Positions 8,372-18,532 are shown, counted from the first letter of the stretch. The stretch: DNA of 64,000 nucleotides from Sphingomonas sp. 7/4-4 (GCF_027941955.1 NZ_CP115960.1:2914001-2978000), one strand, 5' to 3'. The notes: generated by a model from the sequence alone, not told the origin. A program made the numbers and translations.

Positions 8372-10602
8372 ATGGCCCGCGAACCCGGCTCCGGCGATGT
8401 CCGCTTCCCGCTCCGGCGACCTGCTGAAACCGGCGAAGACCCGGCGGCGGTGCAGGTCCGCGCGTGGCGGCCCTCGCGCGCCGATCCCGCCTCGCTGGAC
8501 GTGAAGATCGGCCCGGTGGCGCCCCAGCCGCCCAAGCCGACCTTGACGCCCGATCCGTTCTGGCGCGCCGCGACGCCGCCACCGCCGCCGCCTCCCGCGC
8601 CGCCTGAAGACAGATCGCCCGCCGGCGAAGGCGAGACGCCAAACCTCCCCGCGATCCGCAAACGGTTCCGCTTCCGCTGGCGCTGGGTGAGCTGGGGTGT
8701 CGCCGGGTCCATCCTGTTGTTCGTGATCGCAGTGGCGTGGCTCGCGCTGACCGCGCCCTTGTCGAAATCGCTCCAACCGCCGGCGCCGCCGTCGATCACG
8801 TTGCTCTCGGCGGAGGGCAAGCCGATCGCGCGACGCGGCGCGGATATCGCCGCGCCGGTCGACGTCACCAAGCTGCCCAAGCATGTCGCCGGCGCCTTCA
8901 TCGCGATCGAGGACCGGCGCTTCTTCGACCATATGGGCGTCGATCCGCGCGGTATCCTGCGCGCCTTCCTCCACAACGCGACGAGCAGCGGCGGCTCGCA
9001 GGGCGGCAGCACGATCACCCAGCAGCTCGCCAAGAACGCGTTCCTCACCTCCGACCGGACAGTGACGCGGAAACTGCGTGAAGTGATGATCGCCTTCTGG
9101 CTGGAGGCTTGGTTGACGAAGGATGAGATTCTCTCGCGGTATCTCTCCAACGTCTATTTCGGCGACAATGTGTACGGGCTGCGCGCGGCTGCGCAGCATT
9201 ATTTCAGCGTCGAGCCCGAGAATCTGACGCTGAGCCAGGCGACTCTGCTTGCGGGACTCGTCAAGGCACCGAGCCGGCTCGCGCCAACGGGCAACCTCAA
9301 GGGTGCGCGCGAGCGGCAGAAGCTGGTCGTGGGCGCGATGGTCGCGGCGGGGCTGCTCGACAAGGACGAGGCCGCCCGCGTCCGCCCCGCGGTGCTCCGG
9401 GTCAGCAAGGAGAAGGAACTGCCCAACGGCACCTATTTCGCCGACTGGGTGCTCCCCGAGGCACGCGACCGCGCCGGCGGCGTGGCGACCGAGCAGACCG
9501 TCAAGACCACGCTGGAGACCAACATCCAGGCGGCGGCCGAACGCGCAGTACGCGGCGCCGGCCTCAGGAAGACGCAGATCGCCCTGGTGGCGATGCGGCC
9601 CGACGGGCGCGTCGTCGCGATGGTCGGCGGCAACAGCTATCGCGACAGCCCGTTCAACCGCGCCACCCAGGCGCGGCGCCAGCCGGGATCGACCTTCAAG
9701 CTGTTCGTCTATCTCGCGGCCCTGCGCTCGGGGATGACCCCCGACAGCTTGGTCGACGATTCGCCGGTGACGATCGGCGGCTGGTCTCCGACCAACAGCA
9801 ACGGGCGCTATGCCGGCAAGATCACGCTGCGCCAGGCCTTCGCCAAATCGAGCAACGTCGTGGCGGCGCGGCTGACCAACGAGATCGGCGTGGCCAAAGT
9901 GACCCGCGCCGCGCGCGATCTCGGCATCTCGACGCCGATCGCCAACGACGTCTCGATCGGGCTGGGCACCTCGACCGTGTCGCTGCTCGAGCTGACCGCC
10001 GCTTATGCCGCGGTGGCAAACGGGAGCTATCCGGTGCGCCCGCGCGGGCTCGACGACGCCGAATCCGCCGACGACTGGCTGGCGGCGCGGCTGGGATCGG
10101 CGACGCGCTTCCGCGGCGGCGAGCTCGACGACATGCGTTCCCTGCTGGGATCGGTGGTGACTTCGGGCACCGGACGCAGCGCCGCGCTGTCGATCCCCGC
10201 CTTCGGCAAGACCGGGACGACGCAGGACAATCGCGACGCCTGGTTCATCGGCTATGCCGGCGACCTGGTCGCCGCAGTGTGGATCGGCAATGACGACAAT
10301 TCGCCGAGCCCCGGCCTGTCGGGCAGCGGCATCCCGGCGCGGGTGTGGCGTGATTTCATGGTTCGCGCATTGGGCGTCTCGCTGCCGCCGGCCCCGTGGT
10401 CGAGGACGATTATGGCGACAACGAAATGACGCTCGACGACGTGTTCAACGCCGTCGGCGATTTCGTCGAAGGCTCCGGCGTCGAGACCGAGGTGGCACCC
10501 TCGCGCGATCGGTTACCGCCCGACGATGAGGGAATCCCGGGAGACGAGCCGGGCCCGCCGCCGCGCGACCGTGACGAGCGCCGCGAGGACACAGGGAATT
10601 GA
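8372..10602 (+). CDS. Bifunctional penicillin-binding protein (class A), frame broken near the 3' end
   Basis: Peptidoglycan glycosyltransferase/transpeptidase anchored in the inner membrane. A Pro-rich cytoplasmic tail (about 1-100) precedes one membrane span (about 110-130). The GT51 domain shows AIEDRRFFDHMGVD (catalytic Glu) and GGSTITQQLAKN. The transpeptidase domain has PGSTFK (SxxK, nucleophilic Ser), KSSNV (SxN) and GKTGTTQDNRDAWF (KTG). The uninterrupted frame ends at 10429, but after LPPAP (about 10395) the adjacent frame continues as VVEDDYGDNEMTLDDVFNAV and an acidic, Pro-rich tail to 10602. One missing G at 10391-10397 explains this. RBS AAGAGG precedes 8372. Confidence 0.9.
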
Positions 10603-10633
10603 CCTGAAGCGCAGGGGCCGCGATGGCAGCCGC

Positions 10634-11635
10634 ATGCGCTTCTTCTCCGACAATGCCGCCCCGGTCTGCAGCCAGGTGCTCGATGCGCTCTCGCGCGCGA
10701 ACACGCTCGACACGCCCTATGACGGCGATCGCTGGTCGCAGCAGCTCGACGGCGCCTTCTCGGATCTGTTCGGCACGCCGGTACGCGCGCTCTGGGTGCC
10801 TTCGGGAACCTCGGCCAATGCGCTGGCGCTCGCCGCGCTCTGCCCGCCGCACGGCAGCGTCGTCTGCCACCGCGATGCGCATATCCAGAACGACGAATGC
10901 GGCGCCCCAGAATTCTATACCCACGGCGCCAAGCTAGCGCTCGCCGAAGGGACAGGTGCCAAACTGACGCCCGAGAGCGTGACGGCAGTGCTCGACCGCG
11001 TCCAGAGCGGCGTCCATTGGGTCCAGCCGCACGCGATCTCGATCACCAACGCCACCGAATATGGGCTGGCTTATACGCCCGATCAGGTCGCCGCGATCGG
11101 TGACGTGGCAAGGGAGCGCCGACTGGGTTTGCATATGGATGGCGCACGCTTTGCAAATGCCGTCGCGCATCTCGATTGCGCCCCCGGCGACGTGACGTGG
11201 CGCGCGGGGGTCGACGTGCTGAGCTTCGGCTTCGTCAAGAATGGCGGGATGAGCGCCGAGGCACTGATCTTCTTCAAGCCCGAACTCGCCGACGCGACGC
11301 TCTATCGCCGCAAGCGCGCCGGACTGCTCCTTTCGAAGGGGCGCTACCTCGCGGCGCAGCTGCTAGCGATGCTCGAAGGCGATCTGTGGTTCGCCAATGC
11401 CCGCGCGGCGAATGCCGGCGCACGACTGCTCGCCGCTGCCGCGGGCGACCGGCTGGTCCATCCGGTCGAGGCCAACGAGATATTCCTCAAAGCCAGCCCC
11501 GACGAAGCCGCGTCGCTGCGCGCACTGGGCTTCGACTTTTACGACTGGGCGCCGGGCGAAGTGCGGCTGGTGACCTCATGGGACCAGAGCGAGGACGCGA
11601 TCCGGCCGCTGGCGGAGGCGATCGCAAGGCTGTGA
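10634..11635 (+). CDS. ltaE: Low-specificity L-threonine aldolase
   Basis: 333 residues. A PLP-dependent fold-type I enzyme that cleaves threonine/allo-threonine to glycine and acetaldehyde. Visible motifs are FFSDNAAPV at the N-terminus, VPSGTSANALALAALC near residue 55, HMDGARFANAV near residue 165 and LSFGFVKNGG near residue 197, where Lys is the Schiff-base residue. Start at 10634 (MRFFSDN) is chosen because the family begins with this segment; an upstream in-frame extension is not family-like. The stop overlaps the GTG of the next gene. Confidence 0.9.
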   Translation: MRFFSDNAAPVCSQVLDALSRANTLDTPYDGDRWSQQLDGAFSDLFGTPVRALWVPSGTSANALALAALCPPHGSVVCHRDAHIQNDECGAPEFYTHGAKLALAEGTGAKLTPESVTAVLDRVQSGVHWVQPHAISITNATEYGLAYTPDQVAAIGDVARERRLGLHMDGARFANAVAHLDCAPGDVTWRAGVDVLSFGFVKNGGMSAEALIFFKPELADATLYRRKRAGLLLSKGRYLAAQLLAMLEGDLWFANARAANAGARLLAAAAGDRLVHPVEANEIFLKASPDEAASLRALGFDFYDWAPGEVRLVTSWDQSEDAIRPLAEAIARL

Positions 11636-12591
11636 GACGGTTCACCTCCTACAAGGCACCGATCATCGAGCCGCCGGTCGAGCCGGTTCCGCCGCGTTCG
11701 GCGCACCTGGTCGTACTGATCCCGTTCCTCGTCGTGACATTGATCTGGGGATCGACCTGGATCGTGATCCGCGACCAGCTCGCCGTGGTGCCGCCGAGCT
11801 GGTCGGTGACCTATCGCTTCACGATCGCGGGGATCGTGATCCTCGGCTGGGCGCTGCTGCGGCGCGATTCGCTGCGGCTCGACCTGCGCGGCTGGGCCTT
11901 TGCGATCGCGCTCGGGTTCGCGCAGTTCGTGCTCAACTTCAACTTCGTCTATCGTGCCGAGCAGCACATCACCTCCGGCGTGGTGGCGATCGTCTATGCG
12001 CTGCTGCTCGTGCCGAACGCCATCCTCGCGCGCATCTTCCTAGGCCAGCTGATGGGACGCCAGTTGCTGATCGGATCGGCGGTGGCGATGGCGGGGGTGG
12101 CCTTGCTGTTCCTCCACGAGGCGCGGCTGAGCGACGCGGGTCCCGAACAGGCGCTCATCGGCATCGGCATCGCCTTGCTGGGCGTGCTCTCGGCCTCGGT
12201 CGCCAATGTCATGCAGGCGATGAAGACCGCCAGGGCCTATCCGATGGCGACGACGCTCGGCTGGGCGATGCTGACCGGCGCGGCGATCGATGCGGTCTGG
12301 GCCTGGACGACCGTCGGCCCGCCGGTGATCGAGCCGCGCTGGGGCTATGTCGCGGGGACGCTCTATCTCGGCGTGTTCGGTTCGGCGCTGGCCTTCACTA
12401 TCTATTTCCAGCTGATCCGCACGATCGGCCCGGCCAAGGCCGCCTATACCAGCGTGCTGATCCCGGTGATCGCGATGCTGCTCTCGACGCTGTTCGAGGG
12501 CTATCGCTGGTCGCTGCTCGCCGTGTCGGGTGCTGCATTGGTGATCGTCGGGCTGGTGCTGGCGCTCAGGGCGCGCAGGCCCAACCGATAA
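11632..12591 (+). CDS. EamA/DMT-family transporter
   Basis: 319 residues with about ten hydrophobic helices in two EamA repeats. FLVVTLIWGSTWIVIRDQLA near residue 30 is the typical first-helix signature, and TLYLGVFGSALAFTIYFQLI near residue 255 marks the second repeat. The substrate is not predictable (this family exports amino acids or metabolites). The GTG start at 11632 overlaps the aldolase TGA (GTGA), so the two are translationally coupled; amino-acid export is a reasonable guess only. The 3' end overlaps the convergent epimerase gene by about 90 bp. Confidence 0.85.
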   Translation: MRRFTSYKAPIIEPPVEPVPPRSAHLVVLIPFLVVTLIWGSTWIVIRDQLAVVPPSWSVTYRFTIAGIVILGWALLRRDSLRLDLRGWAFAIALGFAQFVLNFNFVYRAEQHITSGVVAIVYALLLVPNAILARIFLGQLMGRQLLIGSAVAMAGVALLFLHEARLSDAGPEQALIGIGIALLGVLSASVANVMQAMKTARAYPMATTLGWAMLTGAAIDAVWAWTTVGPPVIEPRWGYVAGTLYLGVFGSALAFTIYFQLIRTIGPAKAAYTSVLIPVIAMLLSTLFEGYRWSLLAVSGAALVIVGLVLALRARRPNR

Positions 12592-13340
12592 TCCGGGAAA
12601 AGCGGCCGCCAGCGTAATAGGCGCTTCGCCTTGCCATTGGCGATGCGGCGGTTCTCCGAATAAAAGGCGCGTGCCTGCGGGCTGAGTTCCGCCTCTTCGA
12701 GCGGCACCAGCGGCGGTGGGGCGATGCCGAGCAGCGCACAGGCGTAAGCGACCACATCGCTCTGCGGCGCCGGCAGATCGTCGGCGAGGTTGTATGCCCC
12801 GGCCGGCGCGTCGAACCCCGCGACCACGCCGGCGACGATATCGTCGCGGTGGATGCGGCTGAAGACCTGGCCGGGCACGAGGATCCGCGCCGCCTCGCCG
12901 CGCGCGGCCCGCTCCAGCGGCGATCGGCCGGGTCCGTAGATGCCGGGCAGCCGGAACACCCGCGCACCGCGCGCGAGCCATGCCGCATCGGCCTCGGCGC
13001 GGGCAGCGCGGCGGCCGGTGCCGATCGGCGCGGTCTCGTCCACCCAGGCGCCGCGCGTGTCGCCATAGACTCCGGTCGAGGAGAGATAGCCGAGCCAGGC
13101 GCGCGCGGCGGCGAGCTGCGGGCCGTATGCGGCGAGGATCGGATCGGTCTCGTCGGGCGCCACAGTCGAGAGGATGTGCGTGGCGTGGCCGATCTCGAAG
13201 GCGACGCGATCGGCATCGGCGAACGCGATGCTGCCGTCGCGCCCGTCGCGCGTGACTGCCGCGATCCGCCAGCCGCCGGGGGCGAGGTGGCGGGCGAGCG
13301 CGCTTCCCGTATAGCCGAGGCCGAAGATCAGCAGGCGCAT
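12501..13340 (-). CDS. NAD-dependent epimerase/dehydratase-like (atypical SDR) protein
   Basis: 279 residues. The N-terminal Rossmann motif LLIFGLGYTGSALA (GxGxxG) is followed by LGYLSSTGVYGDTRGAWVDE and RLPGIYGPGRSPLE, typical of the YeeZ-like extended SDR family with nucleotide-sugar or unknown substrates. The last ~25 residues overlap the convergent transporter and look non-conserved (Ser/Thr/Asp-rich), so the true end may be near 12575 if a base is missing here too. The start lies 5 bp from a palindromic repeat. Confidence 0.78.
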   Translation of the reverse strand: MRLLIFGLGYTGSALARHLAPGGWRIAAVTRDGRDGSIAFADADRVAFEIGHATHILSTVAPDETDPILAAYGPQLAAARAWLGYLSSTGVYGDTRGAWVDETAPIGTGRRAARAEADAAWLARGARVFRLPGIYGPGRSPLERAARGEAARILVPGQVFSRIHRDDIVAGVVAGFDAPAGAYNLADDLPAPQSDVVAYACALLGIAPPPLVPLEEAELSPQARAFYSENRRIANGKAKRLLRWRPLFPDYRLGLRALSASTSPTITNAAPDTASSDQR

Positions 13341-13344
13341 GCGC

Positions 13345-13472
13345 CGATCCTCCCCCGGAGGAGGGGGACCAGCCGCAGGCTGGTGGAGGGGTAGTTACCA
13401 CAGGCGACATCGTTCGCGGAGACTACCCCTCCGTCGCGCTGCGCGCGCCACCTCCCCTCCGGGGGAGGATTT
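13345..13472. repeat. CT/GA-rich palindromic repeat element
   Basis: Outer arms GATCCTCCCCCGGAGG... (from 13346) and CCTCCGGGGGAGGATTTGATC (to about 13475) are inverted copies. Inside lie CAGCCGCAGGCTG and the inverted pair GGAGGGGTAGT / GACTACCCCTCC. It fills the gap between two leftward genes and abuts the stop of the first M28 peptidase. It belongs to the same type as the element inside gluQ. Confidence 0.7.
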
Positions 13473-13474
13473 GA

Positions 13475-15079
13475 TCACCGCGCGCCATGGCCGCCGAATT
13501 GCGCGCCGAAGAAATCGCCCTTGTTCCAGCTTGGCCGCGCATCCGAATCGGCGAGCGCACGGACGGCGGCATAGTTGACGCGGGTGAACTTCGCCGCGGC
13601 GGCCCAATCGATCGGCAGGGTGATATCGTCCGAAGGCTTGTGATAATGGTTGGCGAGGAAGTCCTGCGCCGCCGCCGCGCCGGGGCCTCCTGGGCCGGTG
13701 TCGATCGAGACCGCGGGAATGCCCGCCTGGACGAAACTGTAATGATCCGAGCGCACGAAGAACATCTCTTCGGGGGTGGGATCGGGCACGACCTTGAGCC
13801 CCTCCGTCGCGGCGGCGGCGGCATAGGTCGCGCCGAGGCTGGAGCGCTCGCCGCCGAGCACGACGATATCCTGCATCGCGAAAGTGAGGATCGGCATGTC
13901 GAGATTGACGTCGGCGACGAGCGTGCCGGTCACTCCCGGATGCGCGGCGAAATAGCTCGAGCCGACCAGTCCCTTCTCTTCGGCAGTCACGGCGACGAAC
14001 AGGATCGAGCGGCGCGGGCGCTTGCCCGAAACCTCGAATGCGCGCGCCACTTCGAGCATCGTCGCGACGCCCGAGGCATTGTCCATCGCACCGTTATAGA
14101 TGGCGTCGCCCTTTTCGGGCTCGCCCACCCCGACATGATCGAGATGCGCCGAGACCACGACATATTGGTTCCTGAGCGCCGGGTCCGAGCCTTCGAGCAT
14201 TCCGACGACATTGCTGCTGCGCGCCGTCGCGACGCGCGTGCTGGCCGTCGCCTTGAGCACGCCGACCAGCGGTCCTGTGGGCATCCGCGTGCCGCGGCGC
14301 TCGGCGGCGAGCACGTCGCGCCACTTGATCCGCGAGCCCGCGAACAGTTTCTCGGCGCCCGCCTGACCCATCGTGCCGACCACCGGCGCGCCGGGGGCGA
14401 CGATGTACGCCTTGCCGTCCTGGCCGACCCAGGTGGTGCGCTCGTAGTCATAATAAGGCGCCATCGCCTCGAGCGGGAATTCGGCGCGCCGTTCGAGCGA
14501 TTCGATGATGACGACCGCCTTGGCGCCGCGCGCCTGCGCCAGCCGCGCTTTCTGATCGTCGTCTCCCAGATGCGCGGCGACTTCGCCCGGCAGCCCTTCG
14601 GGCACGCCCGCATAGATCGCGACGATCTTGCCGCGCACGTCGAGCCCGCGATAATCGTCGCGCTTGCCCTCGGGATAGACGAGGCCGTAGCCCGCGAAGA
14701 CGACCTGTCCCTCGGCCGTGAAATCGGGCGTGGTCGGGATGCCCGAATTGACGAAGTCGATCCCGAACTGGAGCGGGATCGCCGTGCCGCCACGCGTGAG
14801 GGTCCATTTTGCCCTGGCGGCGGGCCGATAGGTGACGAGCCCGACCGGTTGGAACCAGCCCTCCTCTCCGGCGGGTTTCAGTCCGACGCCGAGCATCTGC
14901 GCAGCGACATATTGCGCGGCGATATCATATTCGTGCGTCCCCGCCTCACGCCCGCGCAAGGCATCGGCGGCGAGGAACTGGACATGCGCCTTGAGCGCCG
15001 CCTGTTCGGGCGCGAGCTGCTGCGCCTCGGCAAGCGGCGCCAGCACGAGCAGCGGCAGAAGGAGCAGGCTACGCAACAT
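13475..15079 (-). CDS. Exported M28-family zinc peptidase with PA domain (copy 1 of 3)
   Basis: 534 residues with a Sec signal peptide (MLRSLLLLPLLVLAPLAEAQ). A PA-like domain (about 130-270) is inserted before the peptidase core. The M28 site is visible: SAHLDHVGVG (zinc His and Asp), NASGVATMLEVAR preceded by bridging Asp, TAEEKGL (catalytic and zinc Glu), VNLDMP, and RSDHYSFV (last zinc His). Such enzymes are periplasmic or secreted aminopeptidases or dipeptidases. It is the last of three tandem paralogues on the same strand, 47 bp from copy 2. Confidence 0.9.
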   Translation of the reverse strand: MLRSLLLLPLLVLAPLAEAQQLAPEQAALKAHVQFLAADALRGREAGTHEYDIAAQYVAAQMLGVGLKPAGEEGWFQPVGLVTYRPAARAKWTLTRGGTAIPLQFGIDFVNSGIPTTPDFTAEGQVVFAGYGLVYPEGKRDDYRGLDVRGKIVAIYAGVPEGLPGEVAAHLGDDDQKARLAQARGAKAVVIIESLERRAEFPLEAMAPYYDYERTTWVGQDGKAYIVAPGAPVVGTMGQAGAEKLFAGSRIKWRDVLAAERRGTRMPTGPLVGVLKATASTRVATARSSNVVGMLEGSDPALRNQYVVVSAHLDHVGVGEPEKGDAIYNGAMDNASGVATMLEVARAFEVSGKRPRRSILFVAVTAEEKGLVGSSYFAAHPGVTGTLVADVNLDMPILTFAMQDIVVLGGERSSLGATYAAAAATEGLKVVPDPTPEEMFFVRSDHYSFVQAGIPAVSIDTGPGGPGAAAAQDFLANHYHKPSDDITLPIDWAAAAKFTRVNYAAVRALADSDARPSWNKGDFFGAQFGGHGAR

Positions 15080-15097
15080 CGAAACTCCTCAGGGCTC

Positions 15098-15116
15098 CCT
15101 CTCCCGCCGGGAGAGG
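15098..15116. repeat. Short perfect hairpin between M28 copies 1 and 2
   Basis: CCTCTCCCG / CGGGAGAGG, nine-base perfect arms with a one-base loop, in the 47-bp gap between the two peptidase genes. It looks like a solo arm of the CT-rich palindrome family seen at 7023 and 13345. Confidence 0.5.
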
Positions 15117-15126
15117 CAGGTCGGCG

Positions 15127-16734
15127 CTACTTCGCGCCCGGGCCGCCGTACAGCGTTCCGAAGAAATCGCCCTTGTTCCACAAGGGACGCTGATCGGCAT
15201 CCGCCAGCGCGCGGGCAATGGCATAATTGAGCTTCACGAAGCGCACGCCCTGCGTGAAATCGATCAGCGTGATTTCGTCCGAGGGCTGATGGTAATGCTT
15301 CTCGCCGAATTCCTCGACCGCGGCCTTGCCCGGACCGGCGGGGCCGGGTTCGAGCGATACCGCCGGGATGCCGGCGCGGACGAAGCTGTAATGGTCGGAG
15401 CGGACGAAGCTCGCTTGCTCGGGCGCGGGATCGGGCGTGAGCGCCAGCCCCTCGGCCTTGGCGACTGCCGCCACCGTCGGCCCGATGCTGGTGCGATCGG
15501 CGCCGTACACCACCAGATCCTCGAACTTGTAGGTGAGCACCGGCATGTCGAGATTGACGTCGGCGACGATGCTGCCCTTGGGGACGGTCGGGTTGGCGGC
15601 GAAATAGTCGGAGCCGACCAGCCCCTTCTCCTCCGCCGTCACCGCGACGAACAGGATCGAGCGGCGCGGCCGCTTGCCCGATGCAGTGAACGCCTTCGCG
15701 ACTTCGAGCATCGACGCAGTGCCGACGGCATTGTCCATCGCGCCATTGTAGATCGTGTCGCCCTTCGCGTCGGGCTTGCCGACGCCGACATGATCGAGAT
15801 GCGCCGAGATCACGACATATTGGCCCTTGAGCGCCGGATCCGAGCCTTCGAGCAGCCCGACGACATTGTTGGCGGAGAGCGTCTTGATCTCGGTATTGGC
15901 GGTGCCCTCTGCGGTCACCCCCAGCGCGCCGGTGGGGAGCTTCTTGCCGGCCTTGTCGGCGGCGAGGATTTCGGCCCATTTGATCTTCGAGCCGGCGAAC
16001 AGTTTCTCGGCGCCGACCATGCCGACATAGGCGAAGGCAGGCGCGCTCGGCCCCTCGCTGTGCGCGCGGCCGTCGGGATCGGCCCAGGTCATGCCCGGGC
16101 TGTTCCAATACCCCGCGCTCGCTTCGAACGGGAAGATCGCGTGGCGGGTATTGCCCTCGATCAGGATCACGCCCGCGGCGCCATGCGCGGCGGCGTTCTT
16201 CGCCTGCTCCTCGGGCTGGCTCAGATGCGCGCGGACTTCGCTGGGTAGCGATTGCGGGGCATCGCGCAGGATCGCGACGATCTTCCCCTTCACGTCGAGG
16301 CCCTTGTAATCGTCATAGCCGGTGGCGCGATCGGTCACGCCATAGCCGGCGAAGACCACCGGCCCCGACACCGCGACCCTCGCCTCGCGCGCGTTCGAGC
16401 GGGCGACAGTGTCCTTGCCCCATTCGAGCGGAGTCACCGTCGTGCCGCGGGTGAGCGTCAGCCTGCCGTGATCCATGCCCCTGAACGAGACGAGCGGCAC
16501 CGGCTGCAGCCACGCGCCGTTCGGCCCGCCGGGCGTGAGCCCCGCGGCGAGCATTTGCGCCGCGACATATTGCTCGGCGATCGCCAGCTCGGGCGAACCG
16601 GTGTCGCGCCCGCGCATCGCATCCGAGGCGAGGAAAGCGACATGCGCCTTGAGCGCCGCCTCGGCCGGCGCGAGATCCTGCGCGACGGCGGGCGTGGCGA
16701 ACAGGAGCGGGAGAAGGACCAGGGACTTGCGCAT
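15127..16734 (-). CDS. Exported M28-family zinc peptidase with PA domain (copy 2 of 3)
   Basis: 535 residues starting with the signal peptide MRKSLVLLPLLFATPAVAQ. Same domain order as its neighbours: PA insert, then ISAHLDHVGVG, DNAVGTASMLEVAK, TAEEKGLVGSDYFAA, VNLDMPVLTYKFEDLVVYG and RSDHYSFVRAGIPAVSL, so every zinc ligand and the catalytic Glu are present. Start at 16734 is the Met of the signal peptide; a longer open frame upstream runs into copy 3 and is not real. The start lies only 2 bp from the stop of copy 3, so copies 3, 2 and 1 are one transcript. Confidence 0.9.
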   Translation of the reverse strand: MRKSLVLLPLLFATPAVAQDLAPAEAALKAHVAFLASDAMRGRDTGSPELAIAEQYVAAQMLAAGLTPGGPNGAWLQPVPLVSFRGMDHGRLTLTRGTTVTPLEWGKDTVARSNAREARVAVSGPVVFAGYGVTDRATGYDDYKGLDVKGKIVAILRDAPQSLPSEVRAHLSQPEEQAKNAAAHGAAGVILIEGNTRHAIFPFEASAGYWNSPGMTWADPDGRAHSEGPSAPAFAYVGMVGAEKLFAGSKIKWAEILAADKAGKKLPTGALGVTAEGTANTEIKTLSANNVVGLLEGSDPALKGQYVVISAHLDHVGVGKPDAKGDTIYNGAMDNAVGTASMLEVAKAFTASGKRPRRSILFVAVTAEEKGLVGSDYFAANPTVPKGSIVADVNLDMPVLTYKFEDLVVYGADRTSIGPTVAAVAKAEGLALTPDPAPEQASFVRSDHYSFVRAGIPAVSLEPGPAGPGKAAVEEFGEKHYHQPSDEITLIDFTQGVRFVKLNYAIARALADADQRPLWNKGDFFGTLYGGPGAK

Positions 16735-16736
16735 GA

Positions 16737-18422
16737 TCACTTCTCCATCGGTCCGCCGAACAAGGTTCCGAAGAAGTCGCCCTTCTTCCACATCGGCTTC
16801 TGATCGGCATCGGCGATCTCGCGGGCGATGCGATAATTCACGTCCACGAAGCGCGCGCCCGATTCCCAGTCGATCGCCGGCTGCTGGATCAGATCGTCCG
16901 AGGGCTGGTGATAATGGGTGCTGAGGAACGCATCGGTCGCGGCCTTGCCCGGGCCCTTCTCGCCCGGCCACAGGAAGACCGAGGGCACGCCCTGCTGGAC
17001 GAAACGGTAATGGTCCGAGCGGACGAAGAACGCTTCGTCGGGACGCGGGTCGCCGCCCATGCCGACGCCGATCTGCCCGGCGGCGCGCGCCACTGTCGCA
17101 CCGAGAGTCGAATGCGCCGCGCCGTAGGGCGTCACATCCTCGAACTTGTAGGTGATGATCGGCATGTCGAGATTGACGTCGGCGACCATGTCCGCCTTGG
17201 GCACCGTCGGGTTGTTCGCGAAATAATCGGAGCCGATCAGCCCCTTTTCCTCGGCGGTGACGGCGAGGAACAGCACCGAACGGCGCGGCGGCTTGCCCGA
17301 TGCCTTGAAGCGGCGCGCCTCCTCGATCAGCGAGGCGATGCCGACGGCATTGTCCATCGCGCCGTTATAGATCGTGTCGCCTTTCGCATCGGGCTTGCCG
17401 ACGCCGACGTGATCGAGATGCGCGGAGAGCACGACGACTTCCTTGCCGAGCGCCGGATCGGCGCCCGGCAGGAGCCCCGCGACATTGTAGCTGGTGATGG
17501 CAGTGTTGGCGGTGTTGAGCGTGACCGACAGCGTCTTGGTCAGCTGCGTCGCCTTGAAGGTAGCGCCGTCATCCTGCGAGAGTTTGGCGACATCGTCCCA
17601 CTTGACCTTCGCGCTTTCGAACAGCTTGGCCGCACCCGCGATGCTCAGCATGCCGAGGCCGGGCGCGGTCGGCGTCGGGATATGGCCCGAACCGTCCGCC
17701 TCGGCCCAGGTGAAGCGGGCGCGGTCCCAGTTCGCCGCGATCGTCTTGAACGGATAGCTGCCGCGGCCCGCGCGCGGCGATTCGAGCGTGATATAGCCGA
17801 CCGCGCCCTTCTTCATTGCGATTTCGGCCTTGGACGCCGGGCTGCTGAAATGCGCGCGCTCCTCGGCCGGGAAGCTCGACGGCGCGCCGCCGAAAAAGGC
17901 GACAATCTTGCCCTTCACGTCGACGCCCTTGTAGTCGTCGCGGCCGAGCCCCGAGATGCCGTAGCCGACGAACACCACCGGCGCGGTCAGCTGGAAGGCG
18001 GTCTTGTTCGGATTGCCGGCAGGAAGATAATCCTCGCCGAAGACGAGGCTGACCGGCTGGCCGCCCTTGGCCGTGAACGCCATACTGCCCTTGTCGGCGG
18101 GCTTGTAGCTGATCAGCGGCACCTTCTGGAGATAGGCGCCGTCGTCGCCGGCGGGGCGCAGGCCCTGCTCGTAGAATTGCGACGCGACATATTGCGCGGC
18201 GATGTCGTATTCGGCGCTGCCTGCCTCGCGGCCACGCATCTGGTCCGATGCGAGGAACATGATGTGGCTCTTGAGCGCCGCCTGATCGGCGGGAAGCTCG
18301 GCATTGAGCAGCGCATTGTTCTGGGCGGCGGTCGGCGCGGGCGTGGGCGCCGGTGCCTCCTGCGCCATCGCCGAAGTGGCGACGAGCGCGATCAGGCCGA
18401 GCGGCGATGTCAGTCGAAGCAT
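16737..18422 (-). CDS. Exported M28-family zinc peptidase with PA domain (copy 3 of 3, promoter-proximal)
   Basis: 561 residues with signal peptide MLRLTSPLGLIALVATSAMA, followed by an Ala/Pro/Thr-rich linker absent from the other copies. Peptidase motifs: LSAHLDHVGVG, DNAVGIASLIEEAR, TAEEKGLIGSDYFANN, VNLDMPIITYKFEDVTPYG, RSDHYRFVQQGVPSVF. The start is set by the signal peptide and by AGGGAGAAAC upstream; the frame stays open to 18557 without family support. First gene of a three-gene run and divergent from pepN, another peptidase, so the cluster looks dedicated to peptide use. Confidence 0.9.
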   Translation of the reverse strand: MLRLTSPLGLIALVATSAMAQEAPAPTPAPTAAQNNALLNAELPADQAALKSHIMFLASDQMRGREAGSAEYDIAAQYVASQFYEQGLRPAGDDGAYLQKVPLISYKPADKGSMAFTAKGGQPVSLVFGEDYLPAGNPNKTAFQLTAPVVFVGYGISGLGRDDYKGVDVKGKIVAFFGGAPSSFPAEERAHFSSPASKAEIAMKKGAVGYITLESPRAGRGSYPFKTIAANWDRARFTWAEADGSGHIPTPTAPGLGMLSIAGAAKLFESAKVKWDDVAKLSQDDGATFKATQLTKTLSVTLNTANTAITSYNVAGLLPGADPALGKEVVVLSAHLDHVGVGKPDAKGDTIYNGAMDNAVGIASLIEEARRFKASGKPPRRSVLFLAVTAEEKGLIGSDYFANNPTVPKADMVADVNLDMPIITYKFEDVTPYGAAHSTLGATVARAAGQIGVGMGGDPRPDEAFFVRSDHYRFVQQGVPSVFLWPGEKGPGKAATDAFLSTHYHQPSDDLIQQPAIDWESGARFVDVNYRIAREIADADQKPMWKKGDFFGTLFGGPMEK

Positions 18423-18532
18423 AAGGGAGAAACCTCGGTGTCTCTGGAATGCCGTATCGGTAGCATCGCGCCACTCATAGGCAAGCGGCAGTTTGTTGTG
18501 GCGGCACCATGGGTTGATCCTATATCGCGGCG

